From Tetragenococcus sp041859945 (lineage in GTDB: Bacteria > Bacillota > Bacilli > Lactobacillales > Enterococcaceae), in the NCBI GenBank assembly GCA_041859945.1, contig JBFLGC010000065.1:1-13153 (forward strand): a DNA stretch of 13,153 bases. Reading direction: 5' to 3'. Both the position numbers and the translations under genes were made by a program. The first letter of the stretch is position 1. Each line of letters starts with the position of its first letter. The notes under the pieces are model-generated. The model had not been told where the DNA came from, did no database searches, and saw nothing but the letters and a program-made list of their open reading frames with translations. Below, piece after piece: positions 1 to 7,159 of this stretch.

Positions 1-80
1 TGTCTCTGATTTTTATTCCAAGTTCTACGATTTTATTCAGTTTTTTGTCCTACCAACACAAATTGACATAGAACCATCCT

Positions 81-627
81 TTATAGTTCCACAACTTCCG
101 CACTCATGCTTCCTTCCACATCGACAAAATACTGTTTTGGATCGTCACGGCTTTGATAGACATCTACCGTATCTGTCAAATAAGGCCAAGGGTCATAACG
201 CAAACTTTTACTTTTGAAGTGATAAATAATGCCATACTCTTCATAAGTACAAGTCAACACCAGTTGATTTCTATTATTCACGCTCACATTGTTAAAGTCT
301 ACCTTTAAATTTTCACCAAGTAAATGACGACCGTTACGTTTCAACTCAATTTCTTGTTTTTTTTTACGGAAACGACGTATGAGCAGAAAAATACCAATTG
401 CCAATAAAATAACAGCTACGCCACCAAAAGAAAACAGAAAAATCAAGCGGAAATGATGGATCGTTGTAGAAGTTGCCATTTTTTGAACGCCATTCACTGT
501 CACATGGAGACTATTGCGACTGATCGGAACGATTTGCATGATGATTGCAGGAATCAAAAAGATGATCCCTAAACCACTTAAAAAATACCCCCCCCCAATT
601 CAGATTTGTATAAATCGATTTTTTCAT
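81..627 (-). pseudogene. Two-helix membrane protein, DUF3592-like, frameshifted in a G9 tract
   Basis: A GGAGG site lies 7 bases before an ATG at 627, which opens MKKSIYTNLNWGG. Nine G (588-596 as C on the plus strand) then throw this frame into a stop at 511-513, giving only 38 residues. The neighbouring frame stays open from the G run to the TAA at 81-83. With eight G the two parts join into exactly 181 codons. The joined protein has a first membrane helix at about residues 14-31, a short external loop, a second helix at about 60-84, an RRFRKKK anchor, and a soluble C-terminal domain with the VLTCTYEEYGIIY and YFVD elements seen in DUF3592-type proteins. The molecular role is unknown. The 158-aa piece alone would need a TTG start at 557 without a ribosome binding site, so I take 627 as the true start. 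It could be a live slippage-controlled gene, a recent null allele or an assembly error. The family name is a tentative recognition. Confidence 0.72.
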
Positions 628-702
628 GTTGATTTCCTCCATTAAACTAGTAACTGATCATGTGGAAATTTTCATTTAATTTTCCTCGCCTTATCTAAGT
701 AT

Positions 703-733
703 ATCATACCATAATCACAGTTTTCGGTTTCAA
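703..733 (-). promoter_or_regulatory. Putative promoter of the frameshifted membrane protein gene
   Basis: On the minus strand TTGAAA (728-733) and TATGAT (703-708) are separated by 19 bases, and TGG directly before the -10 box makes it an extended -10. It lies about 75 bases upstream of the ATG at 627 and downstream of the terminator at 779-810, so the gene probably has its own transcript. The spacing is longer than ideal, so this is a moderate call. Confidence 0.45.
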
Positions 734-778
734 GAAAACCTTTCTCCCTAACTTATACTCATGCAGAGTTTATTAATA

Positions 779-810
779 AAAAAAGCAAACCATCTCTGGT
801 TTGCTTTTTT
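779..810 (-). terminator. Rho-independent terminator of the ABC transporter operon
   Basis: A perfect 14-bp stem (779-792 pairing with 797-810) with a four-base loop has GC-containing core arms GCAAACCA/TGGTTTGC flanked by A and T runs. It begins two bases after the permease stop codon. The minus-strand transcript ends in TTTTTT. Because both sides carry A/T tracts it could also act on the plus strand. Confidence 0.9.
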
Positions 811-812
811 AT

Positions 813-3800
813 CTAATCCACTGATTTCAAAGCTTCAAGCATGTCGATGTGCTTGATCTTCACGTGCATCACGAGCATGAGTAACAAAGTGATCGCCATC
901 GTCATCGCTGCCGAAACCGCGAAATTCGTTGCTTTTAAGCCGGGACTGAACATTGCTTCATCAGGAGGCAAGGACAGCATGATCACACCATGCAGGAAGA
1001 AGCCGACCGCAAAACCTGCTATGATCCCAATGATCGATAAGATAATGGTCTCGCGATAAATGTACAGCGTGACTTCTTTGTCGTAAAAACCGAGAACTTT
1101 GATCGTCGAAAGTTCGCGGACCCGTTCGGAAACATTGATATTGGTCAAATTGTAAATGACCACGATAGCTAGTAAGGTCGCACAAGTGATCAAGACTATG
1201 ATCACGCTATTGAGGCCGTCCATTACCGCATCGATAACTTCACTCACAGCGGCCGTTTGCACGATACCGACCACCCCATCTAGATCCATGAACGCTTTGG
1301 ATTGTTGATCGAGAAGTTTTTGCGAATCATTTGCCAAAGTCACCAAATTTCCATTCGAACTAGCCTCTTTATCGAAAGCTTTTTGATAAGCCGTTTTGTT
1401 CATAAAAGCATAGTGACCCATGTACATTTCCGTGATCCCCGTTACTTTCATATCGATAGATCGATCATCACTATCTGTCAGTGTCACGGTTTGACCAACT
1501 TTGGCATTCAAAAGTTTAGCTAATTTTTCCGTCAAAATAACCCCATCATCGCTTAGATCCAAGTCTTGTTGTGACTCACGATTGACTAAATGGACAAAAT
1601 CAGAAAAATTATCTTCTTGCGGCACGATTAGAGAAATAGTTTGGGTATCCTTATTTTTTCCACCAATGATCGTCATACTTTCATAATGAATCGCATTCTC
1701 AGCTTTGATTTGATCGTTTTGTAACTGATCATCGATCACCGTTTTTGCCTCATTCGAAAGCTCATCTTCCTTGACCACGATCATATCGTAGGTCAAAAGA
1801 TTTGAAAATTGTCGTTGGGTAAGGCCCGACAAGGAATCACGGATCCCAAAACCAGTGATCAGTAAAGCCGTACAGCCCGCCACCCCAAAAATCGTCATGA
1901 ACATGCGCTTTTTATAACGAAAGAGATTACGCGCCGTGACTTTAGAAATAAAACTCATCCGATTCCACAAAGGTTTGACTCGTTCTAATAGGATCCGTGA
2001 CCCCATTTTTGGTGGTTTTGGTTGTAGTAATTGGGCCGTTTTTTCTTGTAATTCGCTACTTGCCACAAGATAAGCCGATAAAGTCGTGCATAATAAAGCA
2101 ATCGTCAAACCTAAGAAAGAATACCAAGGTGAAAATTGCCAAGAAACCTTGCTCAGAGCCGAATTGGCCGCGTAAGCATCAAAAATAACAGTCGGTAAGA
2201 TCGTATGTCCTAAAGCCGTTCCCAAGGCGGCGCCCAGCGTTCCTGAAACAATGCCATACACGACAAATTTTTTCTTGATGTCCCAATTCGTATAGCCCAA
2301 TGCTTTGAGCGTCCCTGAATTGACACGTTCTTCTTCGACAAAGCGCGTCATCGTGGTCAAGCTGACCAAAGCCGCGATGGCAAAGAGGAATACTGGAAAG
2401 ACATTAGATAAAATATCAACGCGCTCGGAGTTTTCCAGATATTGCTTGTAGCCTGCGACCCCCTCTTTGCGGTCATTCACTGTATAAGCAGGTGCTTCCA
2501 ATTCGTCCAATTCAGTTTGCGCAGCCTTTAATTTTTGCTCATTTTCTTGAATCTCTTTTTCAGCATCGGCTTTCTTATCCGTGAATTCAGCTAATTTATC
2601 CTTATATTCAGCTTCTTTGTCCGTCAAAGTTTCTTTGGCTTCATCCAGCTGCTTTTGCCCTTGTGCTTGTTCAATAGCAAGAGTGCTTTTTGCCGTCTCA
2701 AGGTCAGCCGCTTTATTGGTCAACTCTGCTTTGGCTGCTTGCAAATGAGCAATATTTTCTTGATATTCAGTTGCTTTTTCATCTAGCGTTTCCGCCGCTT
2801 GGACCCATTGGGCAAGACCCGCGTAATAAACGGCAAGATTGCTATTATAGCCTGTGATGCCGGCATTATATTGGGTCAGACCGGTTTGATAGTCTTCCTT
2901 ACTTTTAGCCAACTCTTGCTTGTGCGTTGCCACTTCTTTTTTGGCTAAGGTCAGAGCAACAAGGCCTTTTTCATAGTCATCTTGTTGTTTAGCTAGTTCC
3001 TGCTTTGCTTGATCAAGGTTTGCTCGCTCACCATCCAACTTATCTTGCGATGTTTCAACTTCCGTTAATCCTTGCAAAACTTCTTGATACTGTATTTCTA
3101 ACTCCGCCTTTTTAGCTTCAAGTTCTGGATTATCTGGATTTGCCTCGAGTTGTTGATTGATTTCGTCTAGGGCAGATTCCAGTTGTACTTTTTTTTGCTC
3201 TAAAGTGGCTTTTTCCCTCTCAATTTTACTTTGACCTTCGTCGATTTTCGCTTGATTTTCAGCAATTTTTTCTTTGGCACTTTCGATCTCAGCTGGTGCT
3301 TCATCTAATTCAGCTTGTTTTGCCGCTATTTCTTTTTCAGCAGCAGCAATTTGCTGTTCAGCAGCAGAAATTGCTTTTTCAGCTTCAGCCAACTCTGCCT
3401 TGGAGTCTAACAACACAGCTTCTACTTTACCCAGTTCTGCCTTAGCACTCACCAAAGTGTCCCATTGCTCACTCAAACTCGCTTGACCATTTGCCAATTG
3501 GATGCTGGCATCGTCAAGTTTACTTTGGCTTTCCTCGATCGTTTGCTGTGCTTCAGCAATTTGTTGGCTCCCGTTAGTGATTTGCTCTTGAGCGGAGGCA
3601 ACTTGCTCATTCAATTTGTCCTGATTAGCGGTCATTTCTTCTTGACCTGCTTGTAATTGTTGTTTGGCAGCATCCAATTGCTTTTGGGTATCCGTCAATT
3701 CTTTCTTGGCAGCCGTGATCTCTTGCCAACCGTCAGTGATTTCTTTTTGTTTATCAGCTTTGGTCGTTTCAAGACGAACTTGACTTTGATTTGCAAAAGC

Positions 3801-4508
3801 GTCTTTCAACTTTTCACGATGCTTTTTGATTCGGTCGTTATAAGTCTCACTATATGCATTTAAGCCTTGTGTATCCGTGAAATCCATCCGGGCGATCATG
3901 TACACATTCGAATCAAAATTACTTGCTTGCACAACCCCAAAGCTATCCAATTGACCGGTACCGATCGTCGTTTTTCCGATGTTTGTGGTCACTAAGATCT
4001 CACTTGATTTGACAAAGCCAGAAATTTTGTAACGCGTCGTCTTTAAGGTATCCGCTTTGCCTTGATCAAATTCTAAAGTATCACCGATTTGATAGGTTCC
4101 TTCTTGGGTAAAATCGATAGCGATCTCCGTGTCCGTTTTGGGCATTTTTCCTGCCACAACTTCATATTGCGACAGATCCTCCGGTGCTGAAAAGATGCGA
4201 AAGCTTTTATCAGTGCCTTGTAACAAAACATCTTGTAGATAGCCAAATTCTACCTGACTAATACTCACATCTTCGGTCAACAATTTTTCATCCTCTTCAT
4301 CTAAACCCCAAGTTGATGTGAGCGTCATATCAGCCAAATTCGTTTGGTCATAAAAATTTTCAGCCGTATAGCGCATATCGGGCCCCGTGACTTTTAAGCC
4401 AACAAAAGCAAAAGTCCCGATCGCGATCAGCCAGAATATCGAAAAAAATCGGCCCCATGATCCTGTAATGGACTGGCGAATATCTTTCCAAAGTGTCTTT
4501 TTGCGCAT
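813..4508 (-). CDS. ABC transporter permease, MacB/FtsX type, with a very long extracellular coiled coil
   Basis: A 1231-aa permease partner of the ATPase just upstream. Counting from the ATG at 4508: TM1 at about 21-40, an extracellular alpha/beta part to about 220, and a nearly continuous Lys/Glu/Gln/Ala heptad coiled coil at about 220-670. The first FtsX core follows with TMs at about 700-721, 747-770 and 798-818, including the TRFVEEERVNSGTLKALGY coupling element. Then come TM 868-890, a second MacB-like periplasmic-type domain (about 900-1090), and a second FtsX core with TMs at about 1099-1119, 1154-1178 and 1196-1215, including VSERVRELSTIKVLGF. The frame opens at an ATG at 4523 that overlaps the ATPase stop. 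I prefer 4508 because GGGAG lies 4 bases before it. The family works by mechanotransmission or lipid/peptide handling rather than classic import. The substrate is unknown. The coiled coil is far longer than in LolC, MacB or BceB and recalls Pip/YhgE-type proteins. Transcription ends at the hairpin at 779-810. Confidence 0.93.
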   Translation of the reverse strand: MRKKTLWKDIRQSITGSWGRFFSIFWLIAIGTFAFVGLKVTGPDMRYTAENFYDQTNLADMTLTSTWGLDEEDEKLLTEDVSISQVEFGYLQDVLLQGTDKSFRIFSAPEDLSQYEVVAGKMPKTDTEIAIDFTQEGTYQIGDTLEFDQGKADTLKTTRYKISGFVKSSEILVTTNIGKTTIGTGQLDSFGVVQASNFDSNVYMIARMDFTDTQGLNAYSETYNDRIKKHREKLKDAFANQSQVRLETTKADKQKEITDGWQEITAAKKELTDTQKQLDAAKQQLQAGQEEMTANQDKLNEQVASAQEQITNGSQQIAEAQQTIEESQSKLDDASIQLANGQASLSEQWDTLVSAKAELGKVEAVLLDSKAELAEAEKAISAAEQQIAAAEKEIAAKQAELDEAPAEIESAKEKIAENQAKIDEGQSKIEREKATLEQKKVQLESALDEINQQLEANPDNPELEAKKAELEIQYQEVLQGLTEVETSQDKLDGERANLDQAKQELAKQQDDYEKGLVALTLAKKEVATHKQELAKSKEDYQTGLTQYNAGITGYNSNLAVYYAGLAQWVQAAETLDEKATEYQENIAHLQAAKAELTNKAADLETAKSTLAIEQAQGQKQLDEAKETLTDKEAEYKDKLAEFTDKKADAEKEIQENEQKLKAAQTELDELEAPAYTVNDRKEGVAGYKQYLENSERVDILSNVFPVFLFAIAALVSLTTMTRFVEEERVNSGTLKALGYTNWDIKKKFVVYGIVSGTLGAALGTALGHTILPTVIFDAYAANSALSKVSWQFSPWYSFLGLTIALLCTTLSAYLVASSELQEKTAQLLQPKPPKMGSRILLERVKPLWNRMSFISKVTARNLFRYKKRMFMTIFGVAGCTALLITGFGIRDSLSGLTQRQFSNLLTYDMIVVKEDELSNEAKTVIDDQLQNDQIKAENAIHYESMTIIGGKNKDTQTISLIVPQEDNFSDFVHLVNRESQQDLDLSDDGVILTEKLAKLLNAKVGQTVTLTDSDDRSIDMKVTGITEMYMGHYAFMNKTAYQKAFDKEASSNGNLVTLANDSQKLLDQQSKAFMDLDGVVGIVQTAAVSEVIDAVMDGLNSVIIVLITCATLLAIVVIYNLTNINVSERVRELSTIKVLGFYDKEVTLYIYRETIILSIIGIIAGFAVGFFLHGVIMLSLPPDEAMFSPGLKATNFAVSAAMTMAITLLLMLVMHVKIKHIDMLEALKSVD

Positions 4509-4516
4509 GTTGCTCC

Positions 4517-5218
4517 CTACCATTCAATATCCGCAATATCTTGCGGGTGTTCATTGATTTCGATCGATTTTACTTTGGCGTCATGCATCCGGATCACTCG
4601 GTCGGCAATCGGTGCGACGGCGGCATTATGTGTCACGATAATGACGGTGACATTTTGCTTACGGCTCATATCCTGTAAAATCTGTAAAACTTGTTTACCA
4701 GTCTCATAATCCAAAGCGCCAGTTGGTTCATCACAAAGCAATATTTTAGGATTTTTAGCCACCGCCCGGGCAATGGCGACCCGCTGTTGTTCACCGCCTG
4801 ATAATTGGGCGGGAAAATTATTGATGCGTTTTTCTAGACCAACTTGTTTCAATGTTTCCGTCGCATCGCTAGCGTCTTTGACGATTTCTGAAGCCAATTC
4901 GACATTTTCTTTAGCAGTTAGATTGGGCACTAAATTGTAGAATTGAAAAACGAAACCGACCTCATTGCGACGATAAGTGATCAATTGCTTTTCCGTGTAC
5001 TCGGCGATATTATTGCCATCAACGATCACTTTCCCACCATCATTTTGATCCATCCCACCTAAAATATTTAAAACCGTTGACTTGCCAGCTCCTGATGCTC
5101 CAAGGATCACCGCTAGTTCGCCCTTCTCGATGCCGAAAGTCACTCCATTATTGGCGATGACCTCTGTCTCACCGACTTGATAGCGTTTCATACTATCGAT
5201 CATTTCTATATAAGCCAT
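4517..5218 (-). CDS. ABC transporter ATP-binding protein, MacB/LolD type
   Basis: A 233-aa cytoplasmic ATPase that powers the permease encoded immediately downstream. All nucleotide-binding motifs are intact: Walker A GASGAGKST at 40-48, Q-loop Gln92 in FVFQFYNLVPNLT, signature LSGGEQQRVAIARA from 139, Walker B ILLCDEPTGALD with Asp163 and Glu164, and switch His197 in VIIVTHN. The FYNLVPNLTAKENVEL and TGALD wording is typical of the LolD/MacB/FtsE branch. The ATG at 5218 is preceded by AAGGAGAG, about 4 bases from the start. Its TAG stop overlaps a possible upstream start of the permease frame and lies 8 bases before the preferred permease ATG, so the two are translationally coupled. No solute-binding protein or extra permease gene is present, as expected for this transporter type. 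The promoter carries a large inverted repeat, so a repressor encoded elsewhere may control the operon. Confidence 0.95.
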   Translation of the reverse strand: MAYIEMIDSMKRYQVGETEVIANNGVTFGIEKGELAVILGASGAGKSTVLNILGGMDQNDGGKVIVDGNNIAEYTEKQLITYRRNEVGFVFQFYNLVPNLTAKENVELASEIVKDASDATETLKQVGLEKRINNFPAQLSGGEQQRVAIARAVAKNPKILLCDEPTGALDYETGKQVLQILQDMSRKQNVTVIIVTHNAAVAPIADRVIRMHDAKVKSIEINEHPQDIADIEW

Positions 5219-5238
5219 ACTTTCTCTCCTTATCTACT

Positions 5239-5279
5239 AACTTTCACATCTCTAGTATAACAAAAAACATGTGAAAGTT
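5239..5279 (-). promoter_or_regulatory. ABC operon promoter with a perfect 11-bp inverted repeat (candidate operator)
   Basis: AACTTTCACAT (5239-5249) and ATGTGAAAGTT (5269-5279) are exact inverted copies separated by 19 bases. Between them, on the minus strand, lies TATACT (5254-5259), a good -10 box. An ATGAAA about 18 bases upstream is a plausible weak -35 that overlaps the outer arm. The arm centres are 30 bases apart, about three helical turns. One arm lies in the -35/-10 spacer and the other just after the -10 box, so a bound dimer or pair of dimers would block RNA polymerase. The binding protein is not encoded in the window. A TetR-type repressor would be typical for such transporters, but that is inference. 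Confidence 0.6.
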
Positions 5280-5335
5280 TCATGAATTTTGTTTAGACCG
5301 ACAAAAAGGAGTTCAGTGAGGAATAAAGCTTCTTC

Positions 5336-5545
5336 GGACATCACTTTTCAATTCTTTTGGCCGCAATTGGTCTTCTTGGACATTACTTTTCGACTCTTTT
5401 GGCCGCAATCAGGCTTTTTGAACATTACTTTTCGATTCTTTTGGCCGCAATCAGACTTTTCGGACATCACTTTCCAATTCTTTTGGCCGCAATCAGACTT
5501 TTTGAACATTACTTTTCGATTCTGTTGTACGCAATCCGCTCCAGA
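5336..5545. repeat. Five 42-bp tandem repeats in the intergenic region
   Basis: The GGCCGCAA core recurs at 5359, 5401, 5443 and 5485, and as GTACGCAA at 5527, each exactly 42 bases apart. Units run 5336-5377, 5378-5419, 5420-5461, 5462-5503 and 5504-5545, and the fifth diverges in its second half. Because 42 is a multiple of three, several frames on both strands stay open and give 14-residue repeat peptides. Among units 1-4 I count 10 variable columns spread 4, 2 and 4 over the three codon phases, which does not favour any coding frame. One plus-strand frame has AAGGAG (5305-5310) five bases before a GTG at 5316, so translation of a peptide of about 92 aa cannot be excluded. The flanks 5281-5335 and 5546-5685 hold no gene I can support. 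Function unknown. Confidence 0.88.
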
Positions 5546-5685
5546 AAAATTCGGACTTCTAACATTTCTTCTACGTATTTGTTGTATCAGATAAAACTGT
5601 TTCATAAAATTGAGACATCAGGGTTTATATATTGCCAAAAAATATACTGGTTGACTAACAAAAAGACCCTAAAAATTAGTATTTT

Positions 5686-5970
5686 TTATTCTTGATCCGA
5701 CAAATCTTCTTTGGAAATTTCTATCGACGGATGATGACCTAATTCCGGCAAATAAGTATCAACTGGACAACTATAGATCATAAAAAAATCATCCGGCGTT
5801 TTTTTATCATTTAGTTCGGCAAATTTCTGCTTCGCTAAATCCACATCTTTGGTGATGAACACTACTGAAACCACGCCGATTTTCTCCGTTCTACCCGATT
5901 CGACAGTCCCTTTCATGATCAGTTTTAACTGGCCGTCTTCTTTTAAGGCATCCGCTATATATTCTTCCAA
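5686..5970 (-). CDS. Small cytoplasmic protein of unknown function, third gene of the peptidase operon
   Basis: 94 aa, no signal peptide and no membrane segment, acidic C-terminus (ISKEDLSDQE). The central part alternates strands and helices, with a hydrophobic IGVVSVVFI stretch at about residues 32-40 and FFMIYSCPVDTYLPELGHHPS near the end. I do not recognise a family. The TTG at 5970 is the only start in this frame after the in-frame TAG that ends the upstream gene. An AGGAG (5980-5984) overlaps that stop and sits 9 bases away, which supports TTG initiation and translational coupling to the M15 peptidase gene. The next methionine is at residue 19 (MKGTVESG) and would lose a conserved-looking beginning. 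The conserved-style composition and operon position suggest a real gene that works with or alongside the peptidase, but nothing shows how. Confidence 0.72.
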   Translation of the reverse strand: MEEYIADALKEDGQLKLIMKGTVESGRTEKIGVVSVVFITKDVDLAKQKFAELNDKKTPDDFFMIYSCPVDTYLPELGHHPSIEISKEDLSDQE

Positions 5971-5982
5971 CTCTTCACACTC

Positions 5983-6969
5983 CTAGCATTCTTCTGGTAA
6001 GCGACTAAACATGTCAGTCGTAAAATAATGGCCGTCACTTTCATTATCCAAGGTTTCCTGCATCGCGTCCAAATCATTGAAATGCCACCATTCCGAAGCC
6101 AGGGGCGTCATGCCAACTTCCGTACAATAATGTTGCAAGCGCAAGGCTTCAACATTTACCACATCGCGGATCACTGAATCGTGCCAAGCAACGGGGTCTT
6201 TGGTATAAACAGGTTCAGTGAAAATGGCGGAACGCTCGCTCAATTCATGCATGGGCGTGTACATTTCATACTCCGTGCACTCTTGAACAACATTGACCGT
6301 ATGGCTGCCAATTTGTTTTTCCGTCATCTCATCGACTTTGGCCAAAGCCACATCAAAAGCATAGCCGACTTGATGATTGGAGATGCTGTCTGCGATAAAC
6401 CATTCCAATTCCCAAGGGGGCGTAGAAATCCCCGCTTTGACTTCGGGATCGTTTTCCGCAAAAGCCAAAAGTTCTCGACAAACTTTTTCTTGACAAGCAT
6501 ACGGTCGAAATGCCTCGTAGATCACCAAAGTCTCGCCATTTTCTAAGGCTTTCGTTTGCACTTTTTGGATCTTCTTGGCCATCGTATACAATAAAGGGGC
6601 AATAAATTCTTCCTTTTTCAAACGTGGATTGTAAGTCCAGTTGTCAAATAACTTAACACCGGTAATATTGGGGATCCTTTTTCCCGATGAAACAAAAATA
6701 GAGGCCGCAGCATTGGTCAAATTATAAATGATCGATGGAATGACATCCGGTAAGTTGATAAAACAATAATGGACATCGACATAGCCCTGGACGTCGTTTC
6801 GTAGCACTTTCCAAAAATGGCCGGCTTCTTTTAAAATACAAAAGCCAGCACCTGGTTGCACGGTCAAAACAACTTCTGAAGTTTCATCTGCTGCCTTTCT
6901 AATTGGCATTGCGACTGATGCAAAACCCGTCGCACCAGCTATTGGCAATTCAAATTCAATTTCTGACAT
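5983..6969 (-). CDS. M15 family (VanX/VanY-like) D,D-peptidase with an N-terminal SH3-like domain
   Basis: 328-aa zinc peptidase predicted to cleave D-Ala-D-Ala dipeptides or the ends of short peptidoglycan peptides. An SH3-like segment occupies about residues 10-72 (PIRKAADETSEVV, FWKVLRNDVQGYVDVHY). The catalytic part follows from about 75. VanX-like motifs are complete: Arg155 in IYEAFRPY, zinc ligands His199 and Asp206 in SNHQVGYAFD, Glu293 and zinc ligand His296 in SEWWHFND. The 7-residue His-Asp and 3-residue Glu-His spacings match VanX. The stretch between Asp206 and Glu293 is longer than in VanX. There is no signal peptide or lipobox, so the enzyme is probably cytoplasmic and may act on recycled muropeptide fragments. 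The start is clear: GGAGGAGG is 5 bases before the ATG. It is the second gene of an operon after a 39-aa membrane peptide and ends 12 bases before the next gene. No vanH/vanA/vanR/vanS partners are nearby, so a vancomycin resistance role is not supported. Confidence 0.88.
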   Translation of the reverse strand: MSEIEFELPIAGATGFASVAMPIRKAADETSEVVLTVQPGAGFCILKEAGHFWKVLRNDVQGYVDVHYCFINLPDVIPSIIYNLTNAAASIFVSSGKRIPNITGVKLFDNWTYNPRLKKEEFIAPLLYTMAKKIQKVQTKALENGETLVIYEAFRPYACQEKVCRELLAFAENDPEVKAGISTPPWELEWFIADSISNHQVGYAFDVALAKVDEMTEKQIGSHTVNVVQECTEYEMYTPMHELSERSAIFTEPVYTKDPVAWHDSVIRDVVNVEALRLQHYCTEVGMTPLASEWWHFNDLDAMQETLDNESDGHYFTTDMFSRLPEEC

Positions 6970-6981
6970 AAAAACCTCCTC

Positions 6982-7101
6982 CTAACATGCCGCATCCTCA
7001 ATGGCATGTTTTACTGCAAAGTAGATGATCGCATACAAAATTCCGGCACCGACTGCTAAAAAAACTAATGTTCCAAAGATCCCCGTGATATTGATACTCA
7101 T
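6982..7101 (-). CDS. 39-aa single-span membrane peptide
   Basis: Starts MSINITGIFG, has one hydrophobic helix at about residues 7-29 (TLVFLAVGAGILYAIIYFA), and ends VKHAIEDAAC. AAGGAG lies 9 bases before the ATG at 7101. A promoter with a perfect TATACT and extended TG lies about 30 bases upstream. It is the first gene of the operon with the M15 peptidase, whose start codon is 12 bases after its stop. The longer frame opening at 7188 would add residues across the promoter and has no ribosome binding site, so I reject it. No family is recognised. The short N-terminal outside part and a charged C-terminal tail fit a small membrane-anchoring or regulatory peptide. The strong translation signals make it likely to be real. 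Confidence 0.68.
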   Translation of the reverse strand: MSINITGIFGTLVFLAVGAGILYAIIYFAVKHAIEDAAC

Positions 7102-7128
7102 CTTGTCACTCTCCTTGTACTTTTCTTT

Positions 7129-7157
7129 AGTATAGCACTGTTTGGAAAGAGCAACAA
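7129..7157 (-). promoter_or_regulatory. Promoter of the membrane peptide / M15 peptidase operon
   Basis: On the minus strand TTGTTG (7152-7157) and TATACT (7129-7134) are 17 bases apart, with TGC before the -10 box forming an extended -10. It lies 28 bases upstream of the ATG at 7101. The weak -35 is compensated by the extended -10. The -35 box lies immediately next to the last codon of the ATPase gene remnant. Confidence 0.6.
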
Positions 7158-7159
7158 AG

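Noticed and set aside
1..80. Short minus-strand frame (14 codons from about 75) after the membrane protein gene
   Set aside because: It is too short to judge and runs to near the window edge. No recognisable gene or terminator is visible here.
64..86. Plus-strand promoter TTGACA ... TATAGT
   Set aside because: The spacing is only 13 bases and no plus-strand gene follows. It overlaps the end of a minus-strand gene.
3274..3863. Plus-strand ORFs opposite the permease coiled coil
   Set aside because: They are shadows of the low-complexity heptad region on the other strand, with no start signals or family features.
5336..5545. CRISPR array
   Set aside because: The 42-bp units follow each other directly with no unique spacers, and no cas gene is present.
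5348..5605. Minus-strand 85-aa repeat protein (CGQKNRKVM-type repeats)
   Set aside because: The ATG at 5605 has no ribosome binding site, the frame is open only because the repeat length is a multiple of three, and variation shows no codon-phase bias.
5651..5690. Terminator after the 94-aa gene
   Set aside because: Only a 5-bp ACTAA/TTAGT stem with a 17-base loop is present, too weak and without a proper T-run placement.
5983..6969. Vancomycin resistance gene vanX or vanXY
   Set aside because: No ligase, dehydrogenase or VanRS genes lie nearby, the protein is longer with an SH3-like domain, and the zinc motifs are shared by the whole M15 family.
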